From: an uncultured Alistipes sp.
GTDB lineage: Bacteria > Bacteroidota > Bacteroidia > Bacteroidales > UBA932
Length of the DNA stretch: 51,508 nt
Reading direction: 5' to 3'
Assembly (NCBI GenBank): GCA_900544195.1
Contig: UQUJ01000017.1
Location: forward strand, 1-51,508
Shown here piece by piece: positions 1 through 10,500 of this stretch (position 1 is the first letter of the stretch; the number at the start of each line of letters is the position of its first letter). Made by a program: the position numbers and the translations under genes. The notes beneath the pieces were generated by a model. That model made no database searches. It was given only the letters and a program-made list of their open reading frames with translations, and was not told the DNA's origin.

Positions 1-2
1 GC

Positions 3-827
3 ATCAACCGGGGACTGATTCCGCAGGTCAAGTACAAGTTCACCAACGACAGGTACAACGACCAGATTCTGTTCCAGCACATCGTGAAAAAAGACGGAAA
101 GGATGTGACCGAGACCTATAGCACAATCGGCGAAAACAACATCTCTCCGCTTCAGACCCTGGATGCATCGATAAGAGGCTATGTCATGAGACAGAAAGCC
201 CCGTCACAGGTCTTTCCGTCGCTCGGATTCGGTGCGGAACTGGGATTTCACTTCAGACCGGGCCATATGAAGGCCTACAATCCGACCGCTTATCTCTACA
301 CCTACGGCTATCTTCCAGGGTTCACGGCCCGTCAAGGACTCAGGCTCACCGCGTCGATGGAGGTGTGGTACGGGCCATACGAAGAGGGCGGAATCATGGA
401 AGGAGCATTGACTGCCATTCCAAGAGGGTTCGTGGACACCAACCTTAAAAGCATCATCAACTCCTGCTCGGAGTCCAGATGGAGGGTCACAGCCGACTAT
501 GCGATTCCTTTCGCTGACGTGGACTGGTCGTTCCTCAGCCCCGTGGCCTACGTCAAGAACTTCGAGCTGACGCCGTTCTTCGACTGGTCCTACCAGACAT
601 TCAGTTGGAACCACGAACTTCATTACAATCCAGGAGCGGTCATGGGCGAGAACCTGTTCAGCGTCGGAGCCGACCTCACCGTCAGGCTCGGCAACTTCTT
701 CTGGCTCCCGTACGACACGCAGATCGGCATCCGCTACGCCCGCAACTTCTGGCACTACATCGACCGCTTCCCGATCTCCAACCTCAACAAGGACTACATC
801 GGCTGGATATTCAGCATAAGTCTTTAG
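3..827 (+). CDS. C-terminal part of an outer-membrane beta-barrel protein (5' end outside window)
   Basis: The frame is open from base 3 and ends at the TAG at 825-827, so the start lies left of the window. About 274 residues are visible. They are rich in aromatic residues and in alternating polar/hydrophobic stretches (for example TAYLYTYGYLPG, FFDWSYQTFSWNHEL) and end WIFSISL, as expected for a membrane beta-barrel domain. I do not recognise the family; similar barrels close larger Bacteroidota envelope proteins. The GTG at 84 is only an internal in-frame codon. Its stop codon overlaps the stop of the convergent DUF4091 gene (shared TTAG at 824-827). Confidence 0.7.
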   Translation: MNRGLIPQVKYKFTNDRYNDQILFQHIVKKDGKDVTETYSTIGENNISPLQTLDASIRGYVMRQKAPSQVFPSLGFGAELGFHFRPGHMKAYNPTAYLYTYGYLPGFTARQGLRLTASMEVWYGPYEEGGIMEGALTAIPRGFVDTNLKSIINSCSESRWRVTADYAIPFADVDWSFLSPVAYVKNFELTPFFDWSYQTFSWNHELHYNPGAVMGENLFSVGADLTVRLGNFFWLPYDTQIGIRYARNFWHYIDRFPISNLNKDYIGWIFSISL

Positions 828-3088
828 ATAGACAGAAGCTCAAGAAGCTTCTTGCGCTCTGCGCGGAATGTCTTGACATCCGCGGTGTAGTTGTACTGGT
901 CTGTCACAATCCTGCGGCAAAGAGCGTCGGCATCGGAGGAAGATCTTACCTCAAGCATCCGTAGCAACTCATAGTCCCTTATGCCATCGCGCATGGCCGC
1001 AAGACGTATTGATGGATAGACTTTATGGTAGCCGGGCCAGATGATCCACATATCACCTGCCGGATAGTCACCTCCGGCATCTTCCCACGGGTCTTCATTC
1101 TTGGCTCCAGCCCAATAGTTAAGACCCCAATGCAGGAAACCTGTCGTGTGGTATCTGTAATTAATCCAATGAGACAATCTTGTAGGCATCAAAGGAATAC
1201 GGATAAACCGATTCAATCCGTTGCCTTGCGGGCTCATACATTGATAGAGCCATCTCGTCTGACCGTCCGCCCACTCATAGCCGTTCTCTCCCTTAAGATG
1301 CAGAAATCCAGGGCAAGGGAAGTCAATGCTTTCCGCACTGATCTTCGAAGTTTCAAGCGGATCCATGATTTTGATCTTAGGCCCTCCCTTGCGCACATAA
1401 GACGCAAGATGCCGATAACCCTCGGCATAAGCGTCAGTCGGCTCGTCAAAGAGTGTTTGAAGATAGACTTCAAGATAGCTTCTCCCGTCAGGGAGGGTGT
1501 TGGCTTCAAGATATTTCTGGAGTGCGGCAAAATAGAGCGAGACATATGCCTCTGCTTCCGGACTATAGCCAGCGTCTTTTTGGGATACGTAAGTGTAAAT
1601 TGGGGAATATGTCCCGTCGCCGTTGTCCGTCACAATGATGTCGCCGCTTTCATCCAGTTCAAAACCATTTACAGTCATGTTCGTCCTGCTTCCGACAATG
1701 TTCTCACCATGGACATAATGCAGATCCGGACAAGCACGGTAATACATTTCAATCTCCTGGCCAAGCTTGCTGAAATCCGCCCGCATCTCGAACTTCCCGT
1801 CGCTTTTCTTGACAAGAACCGGATTCGTTTCGTAACGATGGAAATAGAGAGTCTTAAAACTGTTGGTTCCATATTCCGACACAAAAGGAACCACAATGTT
1901 CTCTATCATGTCATAGACGGTGTACATCTCCGTACTTTCGCCCCCGTTCATTGCCTTGAGGTCTGGATTTATCCAATGCACTACATCCAGAGTCTGTTTT
2001 TCCGGGATGGTCACATCATAGACCTGAACAGCGAACGGTAGCTCCACACTGTCCGTTCCGCGGACAGATGCGACGCCTGTGTATAGTCCCGGCCGGGCAT
2101 CCCTTGGAATGTCAAATTCAACCCAGAAGGCTGCTCTCTCCCCCGAAGACAAGGAAACGTTCCAATCTTCCAAAGGCATGAGCGCGTCAGGAATCCTTTT
2201 CTGGACAGCGGGGTACCTTGAAGGAGGCGGCCCTCCAGCCCAACTGTCCCAGTGCTCGGACGCTGTCACATCCCTCACCCACCAAAGTTTTGGAGTAAGA
2301 GACAGCCCGCCTGAACCTTCGGGGGCGAATATGGTGACGGATGGGGTAATATTCCCCTGCGACGTTTCCGCATGTACGACAAACTGCACTGTCGCGGTTT
2401 CTCCCTTTGCGACACGGATGGTGTCGGTCTCGAATCCGAACTCCTCGAACATGACAGGTTTCGTGAGCGCGTCCAATTGCGAAATCCAAAGGTTTCCGTG
2501 GGAGAGTGCCTTGATTGATGTACGGACATCGCCTGCCGTTGCGATGATTTCGGCATAGCCGCAGCCAGTCGCCTTTGCCTTGCCGTCAGCGCCTATGCTC
2601 ACAATCTCAGGGTTGGAAGAAGACCAGACCACCCTGTCGGTGCTGTTGTCCGGGATAATTGTCGCGGAAAGGATCGTGGAGGTGCCTTCTGTGAGAATCA
2701 ACTGCTCCCTGCCGATGATTACAGACTCCGCCGGAATCCGCGAACTGACCACTTTCACATGGCTGACCGCGCTCTTGCTCCCAACGCTCGCCGTGATGTC
2801 CGCACTCCCGACACCAACACCCGTAACTTTGCCATCATCCGCCACCAAGACCTTGGTCTCGTCAGACGAAGCCCAAACAAGAGAGCGCCCGGCCGTGGCA
2901 TTCCATTTCCTGATCTTCCCTGTGAGCATGTAACTCTCACCCTCCTTGATTGTTATGCTTGCGGGGCTTACTTCCACCTCTGACACATCATGCTGTTCCG
3001 CATTCAGATTCTCCGTCATGTCTCCGCATCCGACAAAGACCGCGATCGCGGTCGCCACGATGGATGGATATTTTGCTGTCTTTCTCAT
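824..3088 (-). CDS. Lipoprotein with two Big2 domains and a DUF4091 (GH123-like) catalytic domain
   Basis: 754 residues. The N-terminus is a lipoprotein signal with Cys at about residue 21 (VFVGC). Two bacterial Ig-like (Big2) repeats follow at roughly 38-112 and 118-195, each with the VSPASITIKEG or WSSSNPEIVSIG type of core. The rest matches DUF4091, the domain related to glycoside hydrolase family 123 beta-N-acetylgalactosaminidases. The motif LFDEP places an adjacent Asp548-Glu549 pair where GH123 enzymes keep their substrate-assisted catalytic pair. C-terminal motifs HWGLNYW and YPSIRLAAMRDGIRDYELL are also typical. It lies 41 bp downstream of the GH28-like gene on the same strand, so the two probably form an operon. 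Export to the cell surface or periplasm is inferred. The substrate is not known; activity on a beta-linked GalNAc glycan is a family-based guess. Confidence 0.85.
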   Translation of the reverse strand: MRKTAKYPSIVATAIAVFVGCGDMTENLNAEQHDVSEVEVSPASITIKEGESYMLTGKIRKWNATAGRSLVWASSDETKVLVADDGKVTGVGVGSADITASVGSKSAVSHVKVVSSRIPAESVIIGREQLILTEGTSTILSATIIPDNSTDRVVWSSSNPEIVSIGADGKAKATGCGYAEIIATAGDVRTSIKALSHGNLWISQLDALTKPVMFEEFGFETDTIRVAKGETATVQFVVHAETSQGNITPSVTIFAPEGSGGLSLTPKLWWVRDVTASEHWDSWAGGPPPSRYPAVQKRIPDALMPLEDWNVSLSSGERAAFWVEFDIPRDARPGLYTGVASVRGTDSVELPFAVQVYDVTIPEKQTLDVVHWINPDLKAMNGGESTEMYTVYDMIENIVVPFVSEYGTNSFKTLYFHRYETNPVLVKKSDGKFEMRADFSKLGQEIEMYYRACPDLHYVHGENIVGSRTNMTVNGFELDESGDIIVTDNGDGTYSPIYTYVSQKDAGYSPEAEAYVSLYFAALQKYLEANTLPDGRSYLEVYLQTLFDEPTDAYAEGYRHLASYVRKGGPKIKIMDPLETSKISAESIDFPCPGFLHLKGENGYEWADGQTRWLYQCMSPQGNGLNRFIRIPLMPTRLSHWINYRYHTTGFLHWGLNYWAGAKNEDPWEDAGGDYPAGDMWIIWPGYHKVYPSIRLAAMRDGIRDYELLRMLEVRSSSDADALCRRIVTDQYNYTADVKTFRAERKKLLELLSI

Positions 3089-3129
3089 TATCCTCTATTG
3101 ATGAACATTTAGATTATCTACACACCTGT

Positions 3130-5358
3130 CTACTGAAAACTGACTCCGACATTCGCCGGAACGTCAATCACGAATTGGCTGCCGCATCCTGTCACTGTTG
3201 TTCCGTTCACGGTGAAATCTTTGATTGTAAGCTCACTTATGGAACTACCGCGGGTCATTATGTTGAATGCAGGATACATGTTGCCGTACTTGTCCAAAAC
3301 CTTTATCCCATCAAAGCTTATCCGGCTCATTCTTACTTTTGGGGAGCCCCCGTACTGCCAGATCGAGATGTTGCGCCCAGTGCTCGCTATGTTGTCGAAA
3401 GTGAGGTCGCTTACGGTAAGATCGCTGATTTCAGTAGGTGCCGGAGATCCATGCCAAAGAGATGTCTTCCCGTCTGTGCCCTGCCCGATTGCAAAGGCCG
3501 CGCGCAGGTCGTCGGTCCCGCTGCCCTTGTGCTGAAGGAAAGTGCAGTCATTGATTCTGATGTCATGGATCCGTCCGCTGTCATTAATGTTCCCGGATTC
3601 AGGTCCCACCACAATTCCCCTGGCATAGTCATTCCAGATGAGGCAGCCATGAATCCTTACATCACTGACATCGGTTATCGGGGAGACTATGAAGCGGCAT
3701 TTCAGCGTGACGCAGTCATCGTAGGTTCTTATGAAACAGTCTCTGATCTCCACATCCTTGCAGCTTACTATGTCAATGCCGTCTCCATTCAGTTCCCAGC
3801 TTATCATGTTGATGTTGTCAATCCTGACATGATCTATGCTCCGGACAATCATATTCCATCCGGGGCTGTCAATGAAAGTGACGTCTTTCACCGTGAGCCC
3901 GCTGTCACCTCTGCATTCCACAAGGAAATCTCCCCAGCTGTACTGGCTGTCTCCCCAGTGCTTCATTTTTTCTCCGGACAGAATCCCGTTCCCGGCAATC
4001 GTAACGCCGCTGCCGACGGCCTTGACATTTCCATAGACTTTCGCCCCGTAATCTATGTAGAGCGTCTGCCCTTCGGAGAGACTGATGGTTCCCGCATTAT
4101 ATGTTCCCGGGCCATAATATTTCACTTTTGAGGAACTTCCTGAAGGTTTGTTCCTGTCCGGCCTCGCGCCGTAAATGAAAAGATTATGCTGCCGGTCCTC
4201 TCCGAACTCGACACTTAGTTTGCGCATCTCGTAGGACGGAATCGTGAACTCAACAACATTTGAAGAGACCGCGGCCGCCTTTATCCCATACTCTGTAGGC
4301 CGCACTTCGACAGAGGAAACGCCGCTCCGCAGATTCTCGACTCTGACTTTTACAGGAGCGCTGAAGTCATTTTCGAATATGCAGTAGGACATCGTGTCGC
4401 GCAAAGCCTTGGCATTCCCCCAATCGTTCCAGATTAAAGAGTGCTTCGCGGCATCTGAACATAGCGTCTTATAAACCTGTACCGGTTCCCATTCCCCACC
4501 TGAGAACACGGACACCTTGTAGAATCCTTTCGTTTCAGGTTCCGCGACAAACTCCATGCTCCCCTCTTCCAGTTTTTTCCCGCCATAGATCTCAGTCGTC
4601 TTCCAGGAGACCACGTAACTGCCGTTGCCTGATACATTATTCAAATCTATAGTGAAAACCGTGCTTTGTCCTGCCTGTATCTTTCCGATTTTGGGAATAT
4701 GAGGGGTGAAAACCATGCCACCGGACTTTATCTCAATCTCGGGTCTCCATCCGGTCACTCCGTCCGTCTGCGGCAGAATGTAAACCTTTTCTCCGTTTGT
4801 GACCACCCTTTCTGATTGTTTTCCATTGAATTCGAGACGGTTCCCGGCAATAATCCAAGTGTCGGCCGTCTCCGGAAGCCTGAGGGTCGCCATTGCGCAG
4901 ACAGAGGCGCTCTTCAATTCCAAGGAAACCGATGCCGTCAGAGGTGTCAACATTTGGGACAACACGCCATCGACCTCTTTGACAATTGAGCCTGCCGTCA
5001 GAATTTCGGAATCGCTGTCAGCGAGCCCGAGACGGTACTCTGACGCGTCGCCCCCCGCATCAAGGCGCGAGAAACCAAGTGACGGCAATAGTTTGCCTGC
5101 GACGCACACGACACTGTCCCCCTCCCGAATTCCATCAATCGTACCTATATTCCCAATCGCATCGGTTTCATTCAGTACCACACACTTTCCGTCCCGGAAT
5201 ACGAAAACCGCGGCGGGCCATTCCGGCATGTCATCGGGGGTGATTGTCGGAATCTCGATGCAGTCGTAACGTATTGAACTCATTTTATGTGTCTGAGAAC
5301 CGCACGAGACAGCATTCAGCATTAATAATGACAGCAGAAAAGCAATCCTCGCATTCAT
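3130..5358 (-). CDS. GH28-like right-handed beta-helix glycoside hydrolase, lipoprotein
   Basis: 742 residues with a lipoprotein signal (LNAVSCGS). The N-terminal ~390 residues form beta-rich accessory domains I do not recognise. From about residue 400 there is a parallel beta-helix of the GH28/GH49 type, beginning GPGTYNAGTISL. The motifs NGDGID (Asp526 and Asp529) and YDDC near residues 545-548 resemble the aspartates of polygalacturonase-type enzymes. Short repeated strands such as VRIHGC and IRINDC are typical beta-helix coils. Loss of the plain NTD form and the long N-terminus suggest a divergent specificity, so pectin should not be assumed. It is the first gene of a two-gene minus-strand operon, divergent from the plus-strand SusC/SusD operon, which suggests joint control by the hybrid regulator. 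Confidence 0.82.
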   Translation of the reverse strand: MNARIAFLLSLLMLNAVSCGSQTHKMSSIRYDCIEIPTITPDDMPEWPAAVFVFRDGKCVVLNETDAIGNIGTIDGIREGDSVVCVAGKLLPSLGFSRLDAGGDASEYRLGLADSDSEILTAGSIVKEVDGVLSQMLTPLTASVSLELKSASVCAMATLRLPETADTWIIAGNRLEFNGKQSERVVTNGEKVYILPQTDGVTGWRPEIEIKSGGMVFTPHIPKIGKIQAGQSTVFTIDLNNVSGNGSYVVSWKTTEIYGGKKLEEGSMEFVAEPETKGFYKVSVFSGGEWEPVQVYKTLCSDAAKHSLIWNDWGNAKALRDTMSYCIFENDFSAPVKVRVENLRSGVSSVEVRPTEYGIKAAAVSSNVVEFTIPSYEMRKLSVEFGEDRQHNLFIYGARPDRNKPSGSSSKVKYYGPGTYNAGTISLSEGQTLYIDYGAKVYGNVKAVGSGVTIAGNGILSGEKMKHWGDSQYSWGDFLVECRGDSGLTVKDVTFIDSPGWNMIVRSIDHVRIDNINMISWELNGDGIDIVSCKDVEIRDCFIRTYDDCVTLKCRFIVSPITDVSDVRIHGCLIWNDYARGIVVGPESGNINDSGRIHDIRINDCTFLQHKGSGTDDLRAAFAIGQGTDGKTSLWHGSPAPTEISDLTVSDLTFDNIASTGRNISIWQYGGSPKVRMSRISFDGIKVLDKYGNMYPAFNIMTRGSSISELTIKDFTVNGTTVTGCGSQFVIDVPANVGVSFQ

Positions 5359-5672
5359 AGTGCATTATATGGTTTTTACTTTACAAATATGACGTTTCTT
5401 ATTTTTATTTTGCAAGATACGTTTTATCCGGATATCGCGGAGGGTATTTTTTTTCGGATTACAACCCCTCCTCACACAATCACCCAACGAAGAAGCCGTG
5501 CAATACCAGATACCAATCAAAAACCCGGTAGTGGAGAACTTTCCGCATAATATTCCCCCTCGCGTCTTACAAGGCTGGGTAAATTTGTAATGCCATAAAG
5601 GAAATGGATTGGAGTACACTTGATTACCACCTACCGTTTCCGAAAGTTAAAAATATTAATAAATAACACTAA
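5359..5672. promoter_or_regulatory. Divergent intergenic region between the GH28-like gene and the lipoprotein gene
   Basis: This 314-bp gap separates two divergent transcription units and must hold both promoters. On the plus strand TAAATTTG at 5580-5587 matches the Bacteroidota -7 consensus TAnnTTTG, about 85 bp before the ATG at 5673, but no TTTG lies at the expected -33 position. On the minus strand a near match (CATATTTG) lies a short distance upstream of 5358. A minus-strand ORF of 84 codons here has no recognisable features and is not called. Binding sites for the AraC domain of the hybrid regulator would be expected here but cannot be identified by eye. Confidence 0.35.
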
Positions 5673-7439
5673 ATGAAAAAGTTATTTTATTTCTTCGCTG
5701 CGGCAACCATTGTGCTTGCGGCATCCTGCAACAAGGAAAAAGAGGATGTTCAGTATGCTGAGAATCCTTTGAAGTCAATTTCCGTGACAAGTGGAGAAGA
5801 GACAGTCGCCGGTGTCGTCAACGACTTGGACAAGACAGTAACCTTCACATTCAATAATGCGGAAAACTTCTCTAATGTCAATCTCGCTGTTGAACTGAAT
5901 GACGGCTGGACACTCACTTACCCGACAACTCTCCAAGGTGTGGATCTCCAGAGTACGCCGGCTCTCCGTTTCACCGACCCGAAGAATGCGATTGTGAGGT
6001 ACACTGTCGCTTTCTCGTCAAATGCCTTCCCGATCATTGATGCGTCCAAGATTCAGGTTAAGGGCCTCAACGCCGGAGAGGCTCTCACTGTTGACAACAC
6101 GACAAAGACAATCTCCATAAAGTTCGACGAAAGCAAGATGGACTTCAACAGCATCGAACTCATCTTCAACGAAGGCGCGCTTCAGGAAGGAGTTAAACTG
6201 CCTGAAAGCCTCGTCTTTGACTTTGCCCAGGGCAATGAGCACAGCCTCGTCCTCGAACTCGGCGGCGACCGCGTGTACACCGTTAAACTTGATGTCACTT
6301 CTTATGTGACAACCACTCCGGAGCAGATGGGCTTTATCGATGTTTCTTCAAACTTCGTAAACTCTGACCAGCCTTACATCAAGGTATATTCAGCAAACAA
6401 GCTTACCGGCATTCCTATCGCCGTCACAAACGAGTCCAAATACGACCCTTATTGGACCTACGGAAATTACAACCAGTTCTACTATGGAGGAGCCAATCCG
6501 CGTGAGTGGGAATGTAATGTTACCCCTGACCACACCGACCCTACATTCTCTGATGATATTTTCAGTTTCCCTGGCGACTGGAAAGACGACCGCGCGACAA
6601 TGGACGGGTTCGGACAGATTGCCATCGTTGTGGTGGATGCGGGTAAAGTAAAGGCCGACCTTAAGGCCGCCAACGGCGGAATTGACCCTAAATCTGTCAA
6701 CAGCGCGATAGTTACAAGCGGCTGGATCCACAATGCCACAACCGACTATATGGTGAAGGATAACGGAGCGTTCATCAATCTTCCGACCGAGGAAGGCCAT
6801 GTCATACCTTATCGTTCTTCTATCTTGGTGAATAATGGGGTGGTTTCGTTCGCGACGGCTGCCGAGAAGTCGGGCAAACTCTATTCTGTTCCTTTCCAGA
6901 CAGAGAAACCGGATGTCGCCGCACTTGTCGCGGCTTCGACTGATGAAATCTCCGCTGCGGATGCCGCATGGGTGGCCGCATGGGGTGTAAGAACCGGAAA
7001 GAAGATGAGGATCAGCGACTTTGTCAATAATGACGCAAGTCAATATGTTTCGGATAATTCTGTACTTGGAATGGGTTGGTCATCAAATTTCACTTATGTC
7101 CATAATCTTGTGGGAACAACATATGACGGAAAGCTCGCGTTCATGATCAATGCGGCGGGCATGAGCAACTGGGACGGCATCGAAGGTTATGTCGGTGTGG
7201 ATAACAACAACATCATCTACACGAACGGAGGTTTCAATTTCTACGGATACAGTCTCAAGCAGATGCTCTGGCTCGCTCACAAACTTGGTTGGAGAGACGC
7301 CGCGGCGCTCGGCAACTCATACAATGAAGTGGTGAACCCTCTTACATTCACTCCTTCGCTTCTGGTGAACGGCAAGTCTGTGATTGACGGAGCCGCTGTG
7401 ACAAACACTACTTATGTCATTGCGGTTAATGCGAAGTAA
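5673..7439 (+). CDS. DUF5018-type lipoprotein with an unassigned C-terminal domain
   Basis: 588 residues starting MKKLFYFFAAATIVLAASCNK, a clear lipoprotein signal with Cys at residue 19. Residues about 30-220 contain repeated Ig-like modules of the DUF5018 kind (LKSISVTSGEETVAG..., then IDASKIQVKGLNAGEALTV). The remainder ends with a pattern like phosphodiester glycosidase (NAGPA-type) folds: a Leu-rich helix followed by LGWRDAAALGNSYNEV and SLLVNGKSVIDG. It lacks the usual DGG motif, so this link is tentative and the domain may be a binding fold. It is upstream of susC, although surface glycan-binding lipoproteins usually follow susD. A role as a surface glycan-binding protein of the locus is an inference. 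Confidence 0.7.
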   Translation: MKKLFYFFAAATIVLAASCNKEKEDVQYAENPLKSISVTSGEETVAGVVNDLDKTVTFTFNNAENFSNVNLAVELNDGWTLTYPTTLQGVDLQSTPALRFTDPKNAIVRYTVAFSSNAFPIIDASKIQVKGLNAGEALTVDNTTKTISIKFDESKMDFNSIELIFNEGALQEGVKLPESLVFDFAQGNEHSLVLELGGDRVYTVKLDVTSYVTTTPEQMGFIDVSSNFVNSDQPYIKVYSANKLTGIPIAVTNESKYDPYWTYGNYNQFYYGGANPREWECNVTPDHTDPTFSDDIFSFPGDWKDDRATMDGFGQIAIVVVDAGKVKADLKAANGGIDPKSVNSAIVTSGWIHNATTDYMVKDNGAFINLPTEEGHVIPYRSSILVNNGVVSFATAAEKSGKLYSVPFQTEKPDVAALVAASTDEISAADAAWVAAWGVRTGKKMRISDFVNNDASQYVSDNSVLGMGWSSNFTYVHNLVGTTYDGKLAFMINAAGMSNWDGIEGYVGVDNNNIIYTNGGFNFYGYSLKQMLWLAHKLGWRDAAALGNSYNEVVNPLTFTPSLLVNGKSVIDGAAVTNTTYVIAVNAK

Positions 7440-7463
7440 CCGTCCGTTTTAACATTTATCCGG

Positions 7464-7490
7464 GGAGCCGCCCCTGATCCGGGCGGCTTC
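7464..7490 (+). terminator. Hairpin between the lipoprotein gene and susC (attenuator or weak terminator)
   Basis: AGCCGCCC at 7466-7473 pairs perfectly with GGGCGGCT at 7481-7488 across a 7-nt loop, and can be extended by two more pairs. The following bases (TCTTGTCACTTT) are only moderately T-rich. It lies 26 bp after the lipoprotein stop and 31 bp before the susC start. It could terminate or attenuate, or protect the upstream mRNA and set different levels of lipoprotein and SusC. Confidence 0.5.
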
Positions 7491-7521
7491 TTGTCACTTT
7501 CAAACAACGAACACATCTGCA

Positions 7522-10500
7522 ATGTTAGGGAAAATATTACTGGCTTTCCTCTGCCTTGCCGGGACAGCTACCGCCTTGCCGGTGCAGGTCGCCGGTAATG
7601 AAGTGGTTTCGACAGACGATAAGAGCCAGCCGACAGTCTATAAGGGGCGTGTCATAGACTCTCAGACAAAAGAACCGCTGATCGGCGCCTCTGTCTATGT
7701 GAAAGGCAGCACAACGGGTGTCGCCACTGACCTTGACGGATGTTTCTCCATTTCCGTTCCGGAAGGGAAAAAGCCTCTGCTCGAAGTTTCTTATGTCAGT
7801 TACGAGACAGTGGAGGTGATCGCCGTGCAAGGCAAGGAGGTTGTAATCGAACTGTCAGACGCCATGAATCAGCTAGAGGGAGTCCAGGTCGTTGCATACG
7901 GGCAACAGCGCAAGACTTCTGTGACCGGGGCAATAACCTCGATCAGTTCGGATGACCTTCTGAAGTCCCCTTCGGGAAGTGTGGCGAACTCCCTGTCCGG
8001 TGCTCTCACGGGCGTGTCCTCCATCCAGTCCTCGGGACAGCCGGGAGCGGAAGACCCCGACATCTATGTCCGAGGAGCCGGCTCACTGACCAATGAGGCC
8101 TCAAAACCGCTGATACTAGTGGACGGAGTCGAACGGTCGTTCTTCCAGATGGATCCCAACGAGATTGACAACATCACAGTCCTCAAGGATGCGGCATCCA
8201 CGGCGGTCTTCGGAGTCAGAGGCGCTAACGGTGTGATACTCGTCACGACCAAGCGCGGCGAAGAGGGCAGGGCAAAGATAAGCCTGAGTTCATCGTTCGG
8301 ACTGACCCAGGCTTTGAGACATCTCACCACAGCAAGCAGTTACGAGCATGCCCAGGTTTTTTCCGAGGCGCAGCTGTCAGACAACTGGAACGATCCTTCC
8401 ACACCGCTGACATTCTCGAGCGCCGTGATGGATATGTTCAGGAACAATTCAGACCCCATCATGTTCCCGAACACAAATTGGGACGACTTCCTATTCAACA
8501 AGCTTGCCTGGCAGACACAGCACAACATCAGCGTGTCCGGGGGAGCGGAGAGAGTCAGGTACTTCGTTTCCGTAGGCTACCTCCATCAGGACGGAATGCT
8601 CAAAAGTTTCGAGAACTACAACTCGAACTACCTCTACAACCGCTACAACTACAGAGCTAATGTCGATGTGGACATCACTCCGACAACCCTGCTCAAACTC
8701 AACATCGGAGGCCGTGTGAGCCAAAGACATGAACCTAACGGCTACGGCAGCAACATCTGGAAATACATCACATGGTGCACGCCATTCTCAAGCCCTGGAT
8801 TCATCGACGGACACTACACAAGGCCTGTCGTGGGCGACTACATTCCGATCGGCGGCGGAACGAGCGGACTTGACCTCTACTACGGCTACGGCTATTCAGA
8901 AGACACATCCAACACTCTCAACCTCGACATCCAACTTGCACAGAACCTGAATTCCATCACTAAAGGTTTGAGTGTCAATCTGAAAGGAGCATATAACTCC
9001 TCATACGACCTGTTTGTCAGCCGCACTCCTACCGCATCCACCATGCGATGGCAGAGCGTGAACTACAAGGGACATTACACCCAGCCGGGAATGACCCTTG
9101 ACAACCCTATGTTCGACAACGAGCACGTCTTCATCACTTCTGGAGTGGACGGACTCGAAGAGCCGCTGTCATACTCTGACTGGAGCAGCCACGGCAGGAA
9201 CTGGTACCTTGAAGGCAGCGTGAACTACTCCCGCCAGTTCGGCCACCACGAAGTGTCCGGGCTGCTGCTCTATAACCAGTCAAAGACCTACTATCCTTCC
9301 AACTTCCCGGAGATTCCGACAGGCTACGTTGGCTATGTAGGACGAGTCACATACAATTGGAAACGCCGGTACCTCCTTGACCTCAACGCTGGCGTCAACG
9401 GTTCAGAGAATTTCGCTCCTGGACACCGTTACGGCTTTTTCCCCGCCGGTTCAATCGGCTGGGTCATCTCTGAAGAGCCTTGGGCAGCTCCAGCCCGGAA
9501 ATGGATGGACTTCCTGAAAATCCGCGCATCCTACGGTCTTGTAGGCAATGACAAGTACAGCGGCGCGCGCTTTCTCTATCTCAACGGCTCTTGGAATCCA
9601 CTGCACTCGAACGCGAATTTCGGCAAATACGGTTCCTGGCAGTTCGGTTCGATGTACAGTGATGTTGTCCTGAAAGACGCGGTGGAGAACGCTGTTGGCA
9701 ATCCGGTGGTCTCTTGGGAGAAATGCCGCAAGCAGAATTATGGGATAGACCTCGTGATGCTCCGCCAACAGCTCTCGTTCACAGGAGATTTTTTCATTGA
9801 GCAGCGCTATGACATTCTTTCCACGAGGAACACTCTTCCTGACATCGCGGACATAAGCCTCCCGTTGCTTAACCTCGGAAAGGTTAATAACCGGGGCTAC
9901 GAACTCTCCCTCGGATGGAGATCAAAGCCCGTTAACAATTTCAGCTACAACCTCACCGCAAACTTGTCGTTCTCGCGCAACAAAATCATCTATATGGATG
10001 AGGTCACCCCGAACGAACCTTATATGGCACAGACTGGACGGCGCACAGGAATGTCCTATGGTTATATCTTCGACCGCTATCTCACGGACAACGACTTCGA
10101 CCCTGCGACGAAGGAACTGCTGACCAATGACAAGGGTGGCTCGGTGCCTCAGATCACAATTGGTAATCCGCGACCGGGAGACGCTCTTTTCAAAGATCTC
10201 AACCACGACGGTAAGATCAACGAGGATGACAACACTTGGTTTGGCTACGGACAGCGTCCGGAATATGTGGCAGGGTTCATAGCTGGATTAAACTGGGGCA
10301 ACTTCGGTTTCTCTATGCAGTGGACCGGAGCATGGAACGCTTCCCGGGTGCTCGGCATCGACTACAAGGAGCCTTACGGTATGACCAATGACCGTGCGTT
10401 GCTGAAATATCTGGCTGATGGGCGGTGGACTCCCGAAAATCAGAGTTCACGCTTTCCGCGCATCACCTTCATGAATAAGTCCTGGTACACCCAGTACTCC

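Noticed and set aside
1025..4131. Long plus-strand ORFs (338 and 393 codons) opposite the two minus-strand hydrolases
   Set aside because: Their translations lack any family motif, while the minus strand encodes complete recognisable enzymes; they are antisense shadows.
5365..5619. 84-codon minus-strand ORF in the divergent promoter region
   Set aside because: No signal, motif or composition typical of coding sequence; the region must hold promoters for both flanking genes.
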